A stretch of DNA of 6,493 nt from Bacteroidales bacterium. Lineage in GTDB: Bacteria; Bacteroidota; Bacteroidia; Bacteroidales; P3. The position numbers were made by a program, and so were the translations under genes. Positions 1-5,708 of the stretch are shown piece after piece. The stretch is taken from NCBI GenBank assembly GCA_900769785.1, contig CAAGHV010000153.1, forward strand, positions 1 through 6,493. Direction: 5' to 3'. The notes beneath the pieces are model-generated. The model saw nothing but the letters and a program-made list of their open reading frames with translations, ran no database searches and was not told the origin of the DNA. The stretch's first letter is position 1. Each line of letters begins with the position of its first letter.

Positions 1-827
1 AAGTAGTTGTTTACCTTTTCGTCGGGAATGAAATATGTGTGCAGCTCTACTATATCTTCTATTTGTAAGTCTTTTATTTGCTTCATATAAGCATCTTCGT
101 TTCCATAAAATTCTCCTGCTACTATAAGTTTTACACCAAGGTCTTTCAAACGCTTATCGGCAAAAGCATCTAACAGTAAATCCAAACCTTTGTAGCCACG
201 TATAAATCCAAAGAACAACACATATCGTTGCAATGGGTCTAAATTCAGTGTAGTGCAAGCCTGTTGTTTAGATATTCTTTCGCCATAGTGGTCGTACAGT
301 GGATGTGGCGAATATGTGCGGGGTTTCTTATTGTCAAATGATGACAAATCGTCCAATACCGACTTACTCATAGCAACAAATCCCTGAGTAGATTTTACAA
401 AGTATTTGGCAAACAGTTTGTCGCCTATGCGTTTTTCGTGAGGAATAATATTATCTACCAACGATATGACACGGGTATATTTGTTTTGTTTCACAATTCG
501 CTCTATTGTACCCAAACATGGAGCCATAAAAGGCAACCAAAAACGTGTTATCATTATGTCGGGTTTCTTCTTTTTTATCGCTCGTCCCACCTTTATCCAA
601 TTAAATGGATTACACGAATTGACTTTGCGATATATTGTCAAATCAGCCGGAGCAGAACTCTCGCTGTATTGAGTTTTACCCGGAAACAAAAAGCCAGGAT
701 ATTGCAAAGTAAATGTGTAGGTTTCTACCTTATGCCCCTGGCGTTGATATTCTGATGCTATTCTTTCATTAAACGCTGCTATTCCTCCTCTATAAGGATA
801 AGCCGGACCGACAATTATAATATACAT
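1..827 (-). CDS. GT4-type glycosyltransferase, N-terminal 275 residues (C-terminus beyond left edge)
   Basis: The minus strand is open from an ATG at 827-825 to the left edge with no stop, giving 275 codons. The protein begins MYIIIVGPAYPYRGGIA, the typical GT4 N-terminal beta strand with a glycine-rich loop. A DNIIPHE segment lies near residue 125. FFGFIRGYKGLD near residues 200-212 and a VAGEFYG strand near residue 235 mark the start of the nucleotide-sugar-binding Rossmann domain. The visible end, HTYFIPDEKVNNY, precedes the position where the family carries its E-x7-E motif, so roughly 90-100 residues are missing compared with a usual length near 370. By family it transfers a sugar from a nucleotide-sugar donor in the cytoplasm, probably for surface glycans; donor and acceptor cannot be read. 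It is transcribed divergently from the YfhO-like gene. Plus-strand reading frames inside it are shadows. Confidence 0.9.
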   Translation of the reverse strand, partial: MYIIIVGPAYPYRGGIAAFNERIASEYQRQGHKVETYTFTLQYPGFLFPGKTQYSESSAPADLTIYRKVNSCNPFNWIKVGRAIKKKKPDIMITRFWLPFMAPCLGTIERIVKQNKYTRVISLVDNIIPHEKRIGDKLFAKYFVKSTQGFVAMSKSVLDDLSSFDNKKPRTYSPHPLYDHYGERISKQQACTTLNLDPLQRYVLFFGFIRGYKGLDLLLDAFADKRLKDLGVKLIVAGEFYGNEDAYMKQIKDLQIEDIVELHTYFIPDEKVNNY

Positions 828-858
828 AACTACTCAGTTTGGATAAATAATAATAGTG

Positions 859-888
859 CAAAAGTACAAAAAAATAATCAAACCCAAA
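859..888 (-). promoter_or_regulatory. Putative Bacteroidetes promoter for the glycosyltransferase
   Basis: On the minus strand TACTTTTG (866-859) fits the Bacteroidetes -7 consensus TAnnTTTG. A TTTG at 888-885 sits 18 bp upstream as a possible -33 element. Transcription would start about 30 bp before the ATG at 827. The match is by eye. Confidence 0.5.
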
Positions 889-907
889 TGGTTTTCCAAA
901 AAATAAG

Positions 908-915
908 TATCTTTG
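908..915 (+). promoter_or_regulatory. Putative -7 element for the YfhO-like gene
   Basis: TATCTTTG (908-915, followed by C) matches the Bacteroidetes -7 consensus TAnnTTTG. No clear TTTG is seen at the expected -33 distance, so the call is weaker than the other promoters in the window. It would leave an AT-rich leader of about 80-90 nt before the ATG at 1006. No Shine-Dalgarno sequence precedes that start, which is usual for this phylum. Confidence 0.4.
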
Positions 916-1005
916 CAACAGATTATAGCATCTTTATTTACAATGAAGATATTGTAGTTTAGGCATTTATAAAATAACAACAATTCTTATTAATATTATA
1001 GCAAC

Positions 1006-3486
1006 ATGAATTCGAAAAGCAAAAAGGGACTAATTCACTTAGGAATCGTCGTATTATTTTTCATTATTTCGGCCATATATTTTTCTCCAGCTTTCCAAGG
1101 GAAAGTTATACAACAAGGAGATACCATGAAATTCAATGCCATGATTAACGAGGCTCGTCAGTTTCATGAAGCCACAGGCGACTATGCCAACTGGAATAGT
1201 GCAATGTTTAGCGGTATGCCGGCATATCAGGTAGGTATGGCCGAACCTCGTTCAGATATATTCACACCGGTTAGAAATATACTTACACTTACTCCTTTTG
1301 ATTTGCAACTCAATGTTGGCATATTATTTCTTTATCTTGTAGCATTCTATGCATGTTTGGCAATGATGGGTATAAGCCCTCTACTAAGCCTGCTAGGTGC
1401 AGTGGCATTCGGACTTGGCAGTTACAACATAATAATTATAGAGGCTGGACATATTACCAAGGCATACGCTATATCCATGATGGCTCCGATATTGGTAGGA
1501 ATGTTGATTACTCTTCGCAAAAAATATCTGTTGGGGGGTATATTGTTCTCCTTTGCACTTGGACTGCAAATAGCGTTCAACCACATTCAGATAACCTACT
1601 ATACAGCTATTGCCGGTGTGGTATTAGGAATAACCTATGCCGTATATGCCATCAAGGATAAATGGATTAAACAATTTCTTATAGCAGTTGGAGTGTTGTT
1701 ACTTGGCTGTGCAATGGCATTGATAATAAACTCCCGACACCTATTTGTAAACCAACAATACGCCGAATATACGATGCGTGGTGGATCGGAAATAAGCGTT
1801 ACACCCGAAGACATCTACAAAGATGGTGAACCCAAATCAATAGCAGGAAAGACATCTGGATTGGATATAGACTATGCCTACAGTTGGAGCTACGGCAAAG
1901 GCGAGACATTTACACTCCTAGTTCCAGGTATGTATGGTGGTGGTTCGGGCGAAACAGTATCCAAAGACTCTGAATTTTACAAAAATTTCCGCCAAACACA
2001 GGCACCACTATATTGGGGCGACCAACCTTTTACTTCAGGTCCTGTATATTTTGGAGCCATCGTAATGTTCCTATTTGTATTGGGACTTATAATAGTTAAA
2101 GGTCCCGAACGTTGGTGGATTTTGGTTGCTACACTGCTATCAATAATAATGGCATGGGGCAAAAACTTTGCAGCATTCAACGAATTCTTGTTTGAATACT
2201 TGCCTATGTACAACAAGTTCCGTACGCCTTCGATGAGTTTGGTAATAGCCAACGTAACCACTGTACTAATGGCAATACTGGCACTTAAAACCATACTTAA
2301 CAAAGAGATAGCTCAAAAACAACTACAGAAAGCTTTATATATATCCACAGGTATTACGGGCGGATTGTGCCTATTGTTTATGATATTTGCAGGTTCATTC
2401 TCCTACTCCGGCCTTTCGGATATGCAAATGGCATCACAGTATGGCAACCAATGGCAAGCTATACAAGATATACTTGTAAGTGATAGAAAAGACTTGCTAG
2501 TGTCAGACTCTATGCGTTCGCTTATACTTATACTATTGGCAGCAGCAACCATCTGGCTGTTCAATAGCAATAAATTGAAAAACCAAAATTGGGTTGTTGT
2601 GGCCATCGTAGCACTTACTCTGTTCGACCTATGGGGTGTGGATAAACGTTACCTAAATGACAATAACTTTGTAAACAAAAACAAGATAACACTTCAACCC
2701 ACACAAGATGACTTGATTATTGATGAATACGCTCGTATTAACGGCGACAAAGATTACCGAGTATTTAATGTGGCTGTAAATACTTTCAACGACTCTTACC
2801 CATCGGCATTCCATCATCAGATAGGTGGTTACCACGCTGCCAAACTGCGCCGATACCAAGATTTGATAGACTTCTACTTATCTCGTCATATCAATACCGA
2901 TGTACTAAATATGCTTAACGCACGCTACTTTGTAGTGCCAAACGGACAAGGCGGTACAGCAGTACAACGTAATGTGGCAGCACTTGGCAATGCATGGTAT
3001 GTGGATAACTATCGTTTGGTTAACGACCCCAATGCCGAAATATTGGCACTAAACGACTTTGATCCGGCCAAAACAGCTATTGTAAACAAAGAGTTTGCCG
3101 AACTTCTTACCGGTAAAGACTTGGCATTGGACAGCAATTCGGTAATAGAACCCGTACATCAGCAACCATATAATCCCGACTATCTGCAATACAAAACCAA
3201 AACCAATAAGGAACAATTGGCAGTATTTTCAGAGATATACTATAAGCCCGACTGGTTTGCATACATAGATGGCGAGAGAGCTGAATACATAAGAGTAAAC
3301 TACGTATTGCGTGCTATGGTAGTGCCTGCCGGCGAACACACTATTGAGTTCCGGAACGAAGCACCTCTGTTACACAAATTGGACAAAGTAGCACTAGCCG
3401 GCTCAATAATATTTGTAATAATAATATTGGGAAGCATTGCTATGGTGATATATAACAGTCGTAAAAAGAATACAACCGACAAATAA
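1006..3486 (+). CDS. YfhO-family polytopic membrane protein (GT-C-like), complete
   Basis: Complete 826-residue integral membrane protein. A first transmembrane helix at about residues 9-28 is followed by an extracytoplasmic loop with QQGD (D39) and SAMFSGMPAYQ (residues 65-75); an acidic residue in this loop is typical of GT-C glycosyltransferases. Helix clusters follow at about 103-250, 347-385, 408-428, 445-463, 505-520 and 528-542. A soluble region runs from about 550 to 790, with a last helix at about 796-817 and a basic tail. The segment YYKPDWFAYIDGERAEYIRV and the following VPAGEHTIEF (about 745-782) are the C-terminal signature of YfhO proteins. Bacillus YfhO is implicated in glycosylating cell-envelope polymers from lipid-linked sugars; by analogy this acts at the outer face of the inner membrane, but its substrate is unknown. 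It stands alone on its strand and ends just before a strong terminator. The length is normal for Bacteroidetes members and I see no frame damage. Confidence 0.9.
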   Translation: MNSKSKKGLIHLGIVVLFFIISAIYFSPAFQGKVIQQGDTMKFNAMINEARQFHEATGDYANWNSAMFSGMPAYQVGMAEPRSDIFTPVRNILTLTPFDLQLNVGILFLYLVAFYACLAMMGISPLLSLLGAVAFGLGSYNIIIIEAGHITKAYAISMMAPILVGMLITLRKKYLLGGILFSFALGLQIAFNHIQITYYTAIAGVVLGITYAVYAIKDKWIKQFLIAVGVLLLGCAMALIINSRHLFVNQQYAEYTMRGGSEISVTPEDIYKDGEPKSIAGKTSGLDIDYAYSWSYGKGETFTLLVPGMYGGGSGETVSKDSEFYKNFRQTQAPLYWGDQPFTSGPVYFGAIVMFLFVLGLIIVKGPERWWILVATLLSIIMAWGKNFAAFNEFLFEYLPMYNKFRTPSMSLVIANVTTVLMAILALKTILNKEIAQKQLQKALYISTGITGGLCLLFMIFAGSFSYSGLSDMQMASQYGNQWQAIQDILVSDRKDLLVSDSMRSLILILLAAATIWLFNSNKLKNQNWVVVAIVALTLFDLWGVDKRYLNDNNFVNKNKITLQPTQDDLIIDEYARINGDKDYRVFNVAVNTFNDSYPSAFHHQIGGYHAAKLRRYQDLIDFYLSRHINTDVLNMLNARYFVVPNGQGGTAVQRNVAALGNAWYVDNYRLVNDPNAEILALNDFDPAKTAIVNKEFAELLTGKDLALDSNSVIEPVHQQPYNPDYLQYKTKTNKEQLAVFSEIYYKPDWFAYIDGERAEYIRVNYVLRAMVVPAGEHTIEFRNEAPLLHKLDKVALAGSIIFVIIILGSIAMVIYNSRKKNTTDK

Positions 3487-3511
3487 ACAATACCATCATT
3501 TGCATATCATG

Positions 3512-3560
3512 CAACGCCACATCGATACACATTGATGTGGCGTTGTTTTCTTTTTGTCTT
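3512..3560 (+). terminator. Intrinsic terminator after the YfhO-like gene
   Basis: A perfect 12-bp inverted repeat, CAACGCCACATC (3512-3523) with GATGTGGCGTTG (3534-3545), encloses a 10-nt loop. It is followed at once by a T-rich tract (TTTTCTTTTTG). It begins 26 bp after the stop codon at 3486. Confidence 0.9.
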
Positions 3561-3607
3561 GTGCAGAAAAAGTTGACACTAAAATGAATAAAACTCCTAT
3601 ACTTAGA

Positions 3608-3667
3608 GGTCGTAAACCACAGGGTTACGACCAGTAAATGCCATAGTTTTGACCCGTAAGTATGGCA
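3608..3667. repeat. Two small adjacent hairpins in the convergent intergenic region
   Basis: GGTCGTAA (3608-3615) pairs with TTACGACC (3625-3632), and the stem can continue inward across a single bulged A. Just downstream, TGCCATA (3639-3645) pairs with TATGGCA (3661-3667). Neither is followed by a T tract, so they are not obvious terminators. They lie between the two convergent terminators and outside any gene. They could be a remnant of a short interspersed repeat; no function is visible. Confidence 0.5.
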
Positions 3668-3710
3668 CTTATGATACCTAACCCGCATGTTTATAACCCA
3701 CAAGTGTGAG

Positions 3711-3761
3711 GAATGTAAAAAGCAAACCGCCCAAAGTTTCGCAATGAAACTTTGGGCGGTT
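3711..3761 (-). terminator. Intrinsic terminator of the lipoprotein operon
   Basis: A perfect 16-bp inverted repeat, AACCGCCCAAAGTTTC (3725-3740) with GAAACTTTGGGCGGTT (3746-3761), has a 5-nt loop. Read on the minus strand it is followed by TGCTTTTTAC, a usable U tract. It begins 35 bp after the end of the last lipoprotein gene at 3797. Confidence 0.9.
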
Positions 3762-3796
3762 ACTTATATATCTCAAACCTCTTTAACGTAACTATA

Positions 3797-4228
3797 TTAG
3801 ATTTTAGTGAATGTGTAGATACCTAATATTGCAGGCATTGCACAGTCTGTTGCTCCTGTATGTACTAGTTCAATGGCATTATCGTCCAATAGCCGATAAC
3901 TAAAATCAGCCGGGATAGGACTTATAGTTACCAAGTTGTCGTCCAGCACTGTGTAGGTATAAACTACATCTTCTTTGAAAAGAAAGCGATGACACTCCAT
4001 AGGGTAACTACTATCTTCCGTTACTTCCGATGTTTCGGTTGTGAATGTCATTGTTGTGGAAGACTTATCTACTGTCATTAAAATATTGTGGCAAGAGCTT
4101 TTACACTGCATCTTTTCAGATAATGCATCTTCAAACAAATCCTGAGGTTCTTTCTTGCAACTGCTTATCACAAGCATTCCCACGATCATCAACGCCAATA
4201 CCGCTAGTTTAAAGAAAGTCTTTTTCAT
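3797..4228 (-). CDS. Small predicted lipoprotein, third gene of the operon
   Basis: A 143-residue protein of unknown function. The start MKKTFFKLAVLALMIVGM is a basic-plus-hydrophobic signal peptide, and VISSC ends at C24, a good lipobox for signal peptidase II. The next residues, KKEPQD, are charged; charged residues after the lipid-modified cysteine favour export to the surface in some Bacteroidetes, though the motif here is not diagnostic. The mature part is threonine-rich and looks like beta strands (for example TVDKSSTTMTFTTET and FSYRLLDDNAIELVHTG), with four cysteines after C24. I recognise no named domain. Its ATG is 2 bp beyond the stop of the preceding gene, so it is very likely co-transcribed, and the operon terminator follows it. 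Confidence 0.8.
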   Translation of the reverse strand: MKKTFFKLAVLALMIVGMLVISSCKKEPQDLFEDALSEKMQCKSSCHNILMTVDKSSTTMTFTTETSEVTEDSSYPMECHRFLFKEDVVYTYTVLDDNLVTISPIPADFSYRLLDDNAIELVHTGATDCAMPAILGIYTFTKI

Positions 4229-4230
4229 AC

Positions 4231-4719
4231 CTATTCACTTATGTATATATATGATACATTTAACGATATGGGCTCTTCTATTTTCGGATAAACGCCCCAA
4301 AATACACGGTTTGTTATGGCTTGGAATCCTGTTTCTCCTTTAAAGATTTCGACATTCATCGTATAGTTACCGTTACTTACCGACAATTCCATTGATGATA
4401 ATACGTAACCCGTATGTGGCACAACCACATATCCCCAAACAATAGAATACTTTTCGAAATCAACTTCGGGAATAATAATATCCATACCCTCCACAAGTTG
4501 CCACAAATCGTCATTGCTGTTCATAACGTACACCTCACTATCGTTATAGCCGGTTAAATCTAAATTACTTACAGAGAACAACGCATCCACCAACTGTTGA
4601 TTTGTTTCATCCAACGTTACGGGAGTTACCACTCCGTCTTCCTTTTTGCAGCCGATAGTACTTATACTTCCTATTGCTACCAACGCCAATATCATGGCTT
4701 TAAAAACTAACTTTTTCAT
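4231..4719 (-). CDS. Small predicted lipoprotein, second gene of the operon
   Basis: A 162-residue protein. Residues 1-23 form a signal peptide and STIGC puts the lipidated cysteine at C24, followed by KKED. The mature part has WQLVEGMDIIIPEVDFEKYS at about residues 73-92, then alternating strands including GYVVVPHTGYVLSSMELSV and NYTMNVEIFKGETG. This layout (a 'DFxKYS' strand, then a sheet, then a 'VYPKI' strand) resembles small uncharacterised Bacteroidetes lipoproteins and, more loosely, PrcB-like domains; the resemblance is from memory and the function is unknown. Its ATG overlaps the upstream gene's stop as ATGA (4719-4716), which suggests translational coupling. The signal-peptide DNA is nearly identical to that of the gene upstream. 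Confidence 0.82.
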   Translation of the reverse strand: MKKLVFKAMILALVAIGSISTIGCKKEDGVVTPVTLDETNQQLVDALFSVSNLDLTGYNDSEVYVMNSNDDLWQLVEGMDIIIPEVDFEKYSIVWGYVVVPHTGYVLSSMELSVSNGNYTMNVEIFKGETGFQAITNRVFWGVYPKIEEPISLNVSYIYISE

Positions 4720-5108
4720 AACCTAAAATTCCTATAGATCAATTGTAATGAGTTGTAATCGACGTTATAAACAGTGTCTATCTTGCCTGCAATCCCACCC
4801 ATTGTGCACAATAGATTACCGTTGCAATCGTAAAGATACTGCTGACCATCAGAGCATTGTTCTTCCGAGATAAAGAAACCATCTTTATCATTTTGATACT
4901 TGCAGGTGGATATTTCCATGGACATTATGTAGCCGGGAGTATCAAATTCCGCTACCTTTGCACTAAGCCACTCCAAGTCGGAAAGGGGATTAGACGTTTG
5001 GCAATGACATTCATTGCAAGGCTGTTCTTCCTTTTTGCAGCCAATAGTACTTATACTTCCTATTGCTACCATCGCCAATACGGCGATTTTCAACGTTAAC
5101 TTTTTCAT
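4716..5108 (-). CDS. Small cysteine-rich predicted lipoprotein, first gene of the operon
   Basis: A 130-residue protein beginning MKKLTLKIAVLAMVAIGS, with lipobox STIGC ending at C24 and then KKEEQ. The mature part starts with CNECHC (C31, C34, C36), followed by SDLEWLSAKVAEFD, a DGFFISEEQCSDGQQYLYDC stretch, and NGNLLCTMGGIAG. The order of a short 'DLxWL' helix, a spaced Cys, 'YDCNGNxLC' and 'GGxAG' recalls a recurring small domain of Bacteroidetes lipoproteins whose function is unknown to me. The cysteines could form disulfides in the periplasm or at the surface. It leads the operon: the promoter at 5158-5188 lies about 50 bp upstream and its stop overlaps the next start by 4 bp. Confidence 0.82.
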   Translation of the reverse strand: MKKLTLKIAVLAMVAIGSISTIGCKKEEQPCNECHCQTSNPLSDLEWLSAKVAEFDTPGYIMSMEISTCKYQNDKDGFFISEEQCSDGQQYLYDCNGNLLCTMGGIAGKIDTVYNVDYNSLQLIYRNFRL

Positions 5109-5157
5109 GATATTTGAATTTAATTTATTTGAAATTTTATACTGACTAAAGTCGCTG

Positions 5158-5188
5158 CAAAGTTACACATTTATTTGTAACTACCAAA
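5158..5188 (-). promoter_or_regulatory. Bacteroidetes-type promoter of the lipoprotein operon
   Basis: On the minus strand TAACTTTG (5165-5158, followed by C) matches the -7 consensus TAnnTTTG. TTTG at 5188-5185 lies 19 bp upstream, the spacing expected of the -33 element. Transcription would start about 45 bp before the ATG at 5108, leaving an AT-rich leader with no Shine-Dalgarno sequence. Confidence 0.7.
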
Positions 5189-5375
5189 TATCTTCAACAA
5201 AAAATATTCAAACAAATTAAAACTAATACTTTTATCTGTTATAAAACAAGATGTTAGAAACAGAAAGAAAATAGATAAATAAATCTTCGCAAACATTGAA
5301 AATAGTAAAAATAGAGCTATACAGATATTAAAAACAATAGTTTTTTCAATGCTTTCGGAGAGAAAATATAATGAA

Positions 5376-5449
5376 TCACGAGGCTCCTTTATCTTCCTCA
5401 CGATGGAGATATAATTCCCTCGTGAGGGAGATTTACCTCACTCACGAGG
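5376..5449. repeat. Four octamers phased at exactly 22 bp
   Basis: TCACGAGG (5376), TCACGATG (5398), TCGTGAGG (5420) and TCACGAGG (5442) start exactly 22 bp apart. The stretches between them are AT-rich and partly alike (GAGATATAATT at 5406 and GAGATTTACC at 5428). The third unit is close to the reverse complement of the others, so CTCGTGAG and CTCACGAG arms (5419-5426 and 5441-5448) can also form a hairpin. The region is noncoding and 22 is not a multiple of three. Spacing near two helical turns would suit a protein-binding array; the function is unknown. Confidence 0.6.
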
Positions 5450-5540
5450 AAATTTTATTGCTCTACCCGATGTATTTTAATTTGTATTTCAAACAATCTC
5501 TGCGATTCTCCAATTTACATGTATAAATATTGGCCAATTT

Positions 5541-5582
5541 ATTCAACCAACGAGTATATTTTATATAACCCGTTGGTTGAAT
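5541..5582. repeat. 15-bp inverted repeat with one mismatch, possible insertion-sequence end
   Basis: ATTCAACCAACGAGT (5541-5555) is the inverse of ACCCGTTGGTTGAAT (5568-5582) except at one base, with a 12-bp AT-only spacer between. No T tract follows directly. The right arm begins ACCC, which from memory suits an IS982 left terminus and points toward the transposase. The left arm would then look like an opposing end. It may equally be a hairpin that blocks read-through transcription into the element. Confidence 0.55.
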
Positions 5583-5607
5583 TAAAATCTTTAAATTTTC
5601 TATAGAA

Positions 5608-5708
5608 AAAAGTTGTGTATATCAATTATTTTTCGTATTTTGTAGTGAAAATCAATTAAATACCTATAATTGATATGAAACACAACTTTTGTACAAAATA
5701 CGGAAAAA
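5608..5708 (+). promoter_or_regulatory. Two interleaved inverted repeats over the transposase start codon
   Basis: Stem A: 5608-5628 pairs with 5667-5690 over 21 base pairs, interrupted only by a 3-nt bulge (5677-5679). Stem B: 5629-5644 pairs with 5692-5708 over 16 base pairs with a single bulged base. The order is A-B-A'-B', so the stems interleave instead of nesting. The ATG (5675-5677) lies in A', two bases paired and the G in the bulge. A third option is ATCAATTA (5651-5658) pairing with TAATTGAT (5667-5674). Pairing of A or of this short hairpin would hide the start from ribosomes. The base pairing is seen directly; the regulatory role is inferred. Confidence 0.6.

Larger units (their letters stand above)
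5109..5674. other. 566-bp region without a convincing gene
   Basis: From left to right it holds the lipoprotein promoter (5158-5188), a long AT-rich stretch (5190-5370) in which I see no signal, the 22-bp phased octamers (5376-5449), a featureless AT-rich stretch (5455-5540), the inverted repeat (5541-5582) and the transposase leader. A minus-strand frame from a GTG at 5401 to 5171 gives 76 hydrophobic residues but has no recognisable homology and runs into the promoter. Confidence 0.6.

Noticed and set aside
438..755. Plus-strand frames of 105 and 68 residues
   Set aside because: They lie opposite the glycosyltransferase, which has clear family motifs; these are shadows.
3573..3603. TTGACA and TATACT resembling a sigma-70 promoter
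   Set aside because: The spacing is 19 bp, no gene follows, and Bacteroidetes promoters use TTTG / TAnnTTTG elements.
3584..3637. A 17-codon plus-strand frame beginning MNKTPILRG
   Set aside because: It is very short, spans a hairpin and has no supporting start context.
3440..3703. Minus-strand 87-residue frame
   Set aside because: It covers the end of the YfhO-like gene, its terminator and two hairpins, and has no recognisable protein features.
5171..5401. Minus-strand frame of 76 hydrophobic residues with a GTG start
   Set aside because: Its composition is what AT-rich DNA yields by chance, its start lies inside the 22-bp repeat array, it overlaps the operon promoter, and it resembles no family I know.
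5376..5449. A short CRISPR array
   Set aside because: The conserved part is only 8 bp, the intervals are 14 bp, one unit is inverted and no cas genes are present.
5452..5555. Remnant of a second transposase left of the inverted repeat
   Set aside because: All three plus-strand frames were translated and none shows an IS982 C-terminus.
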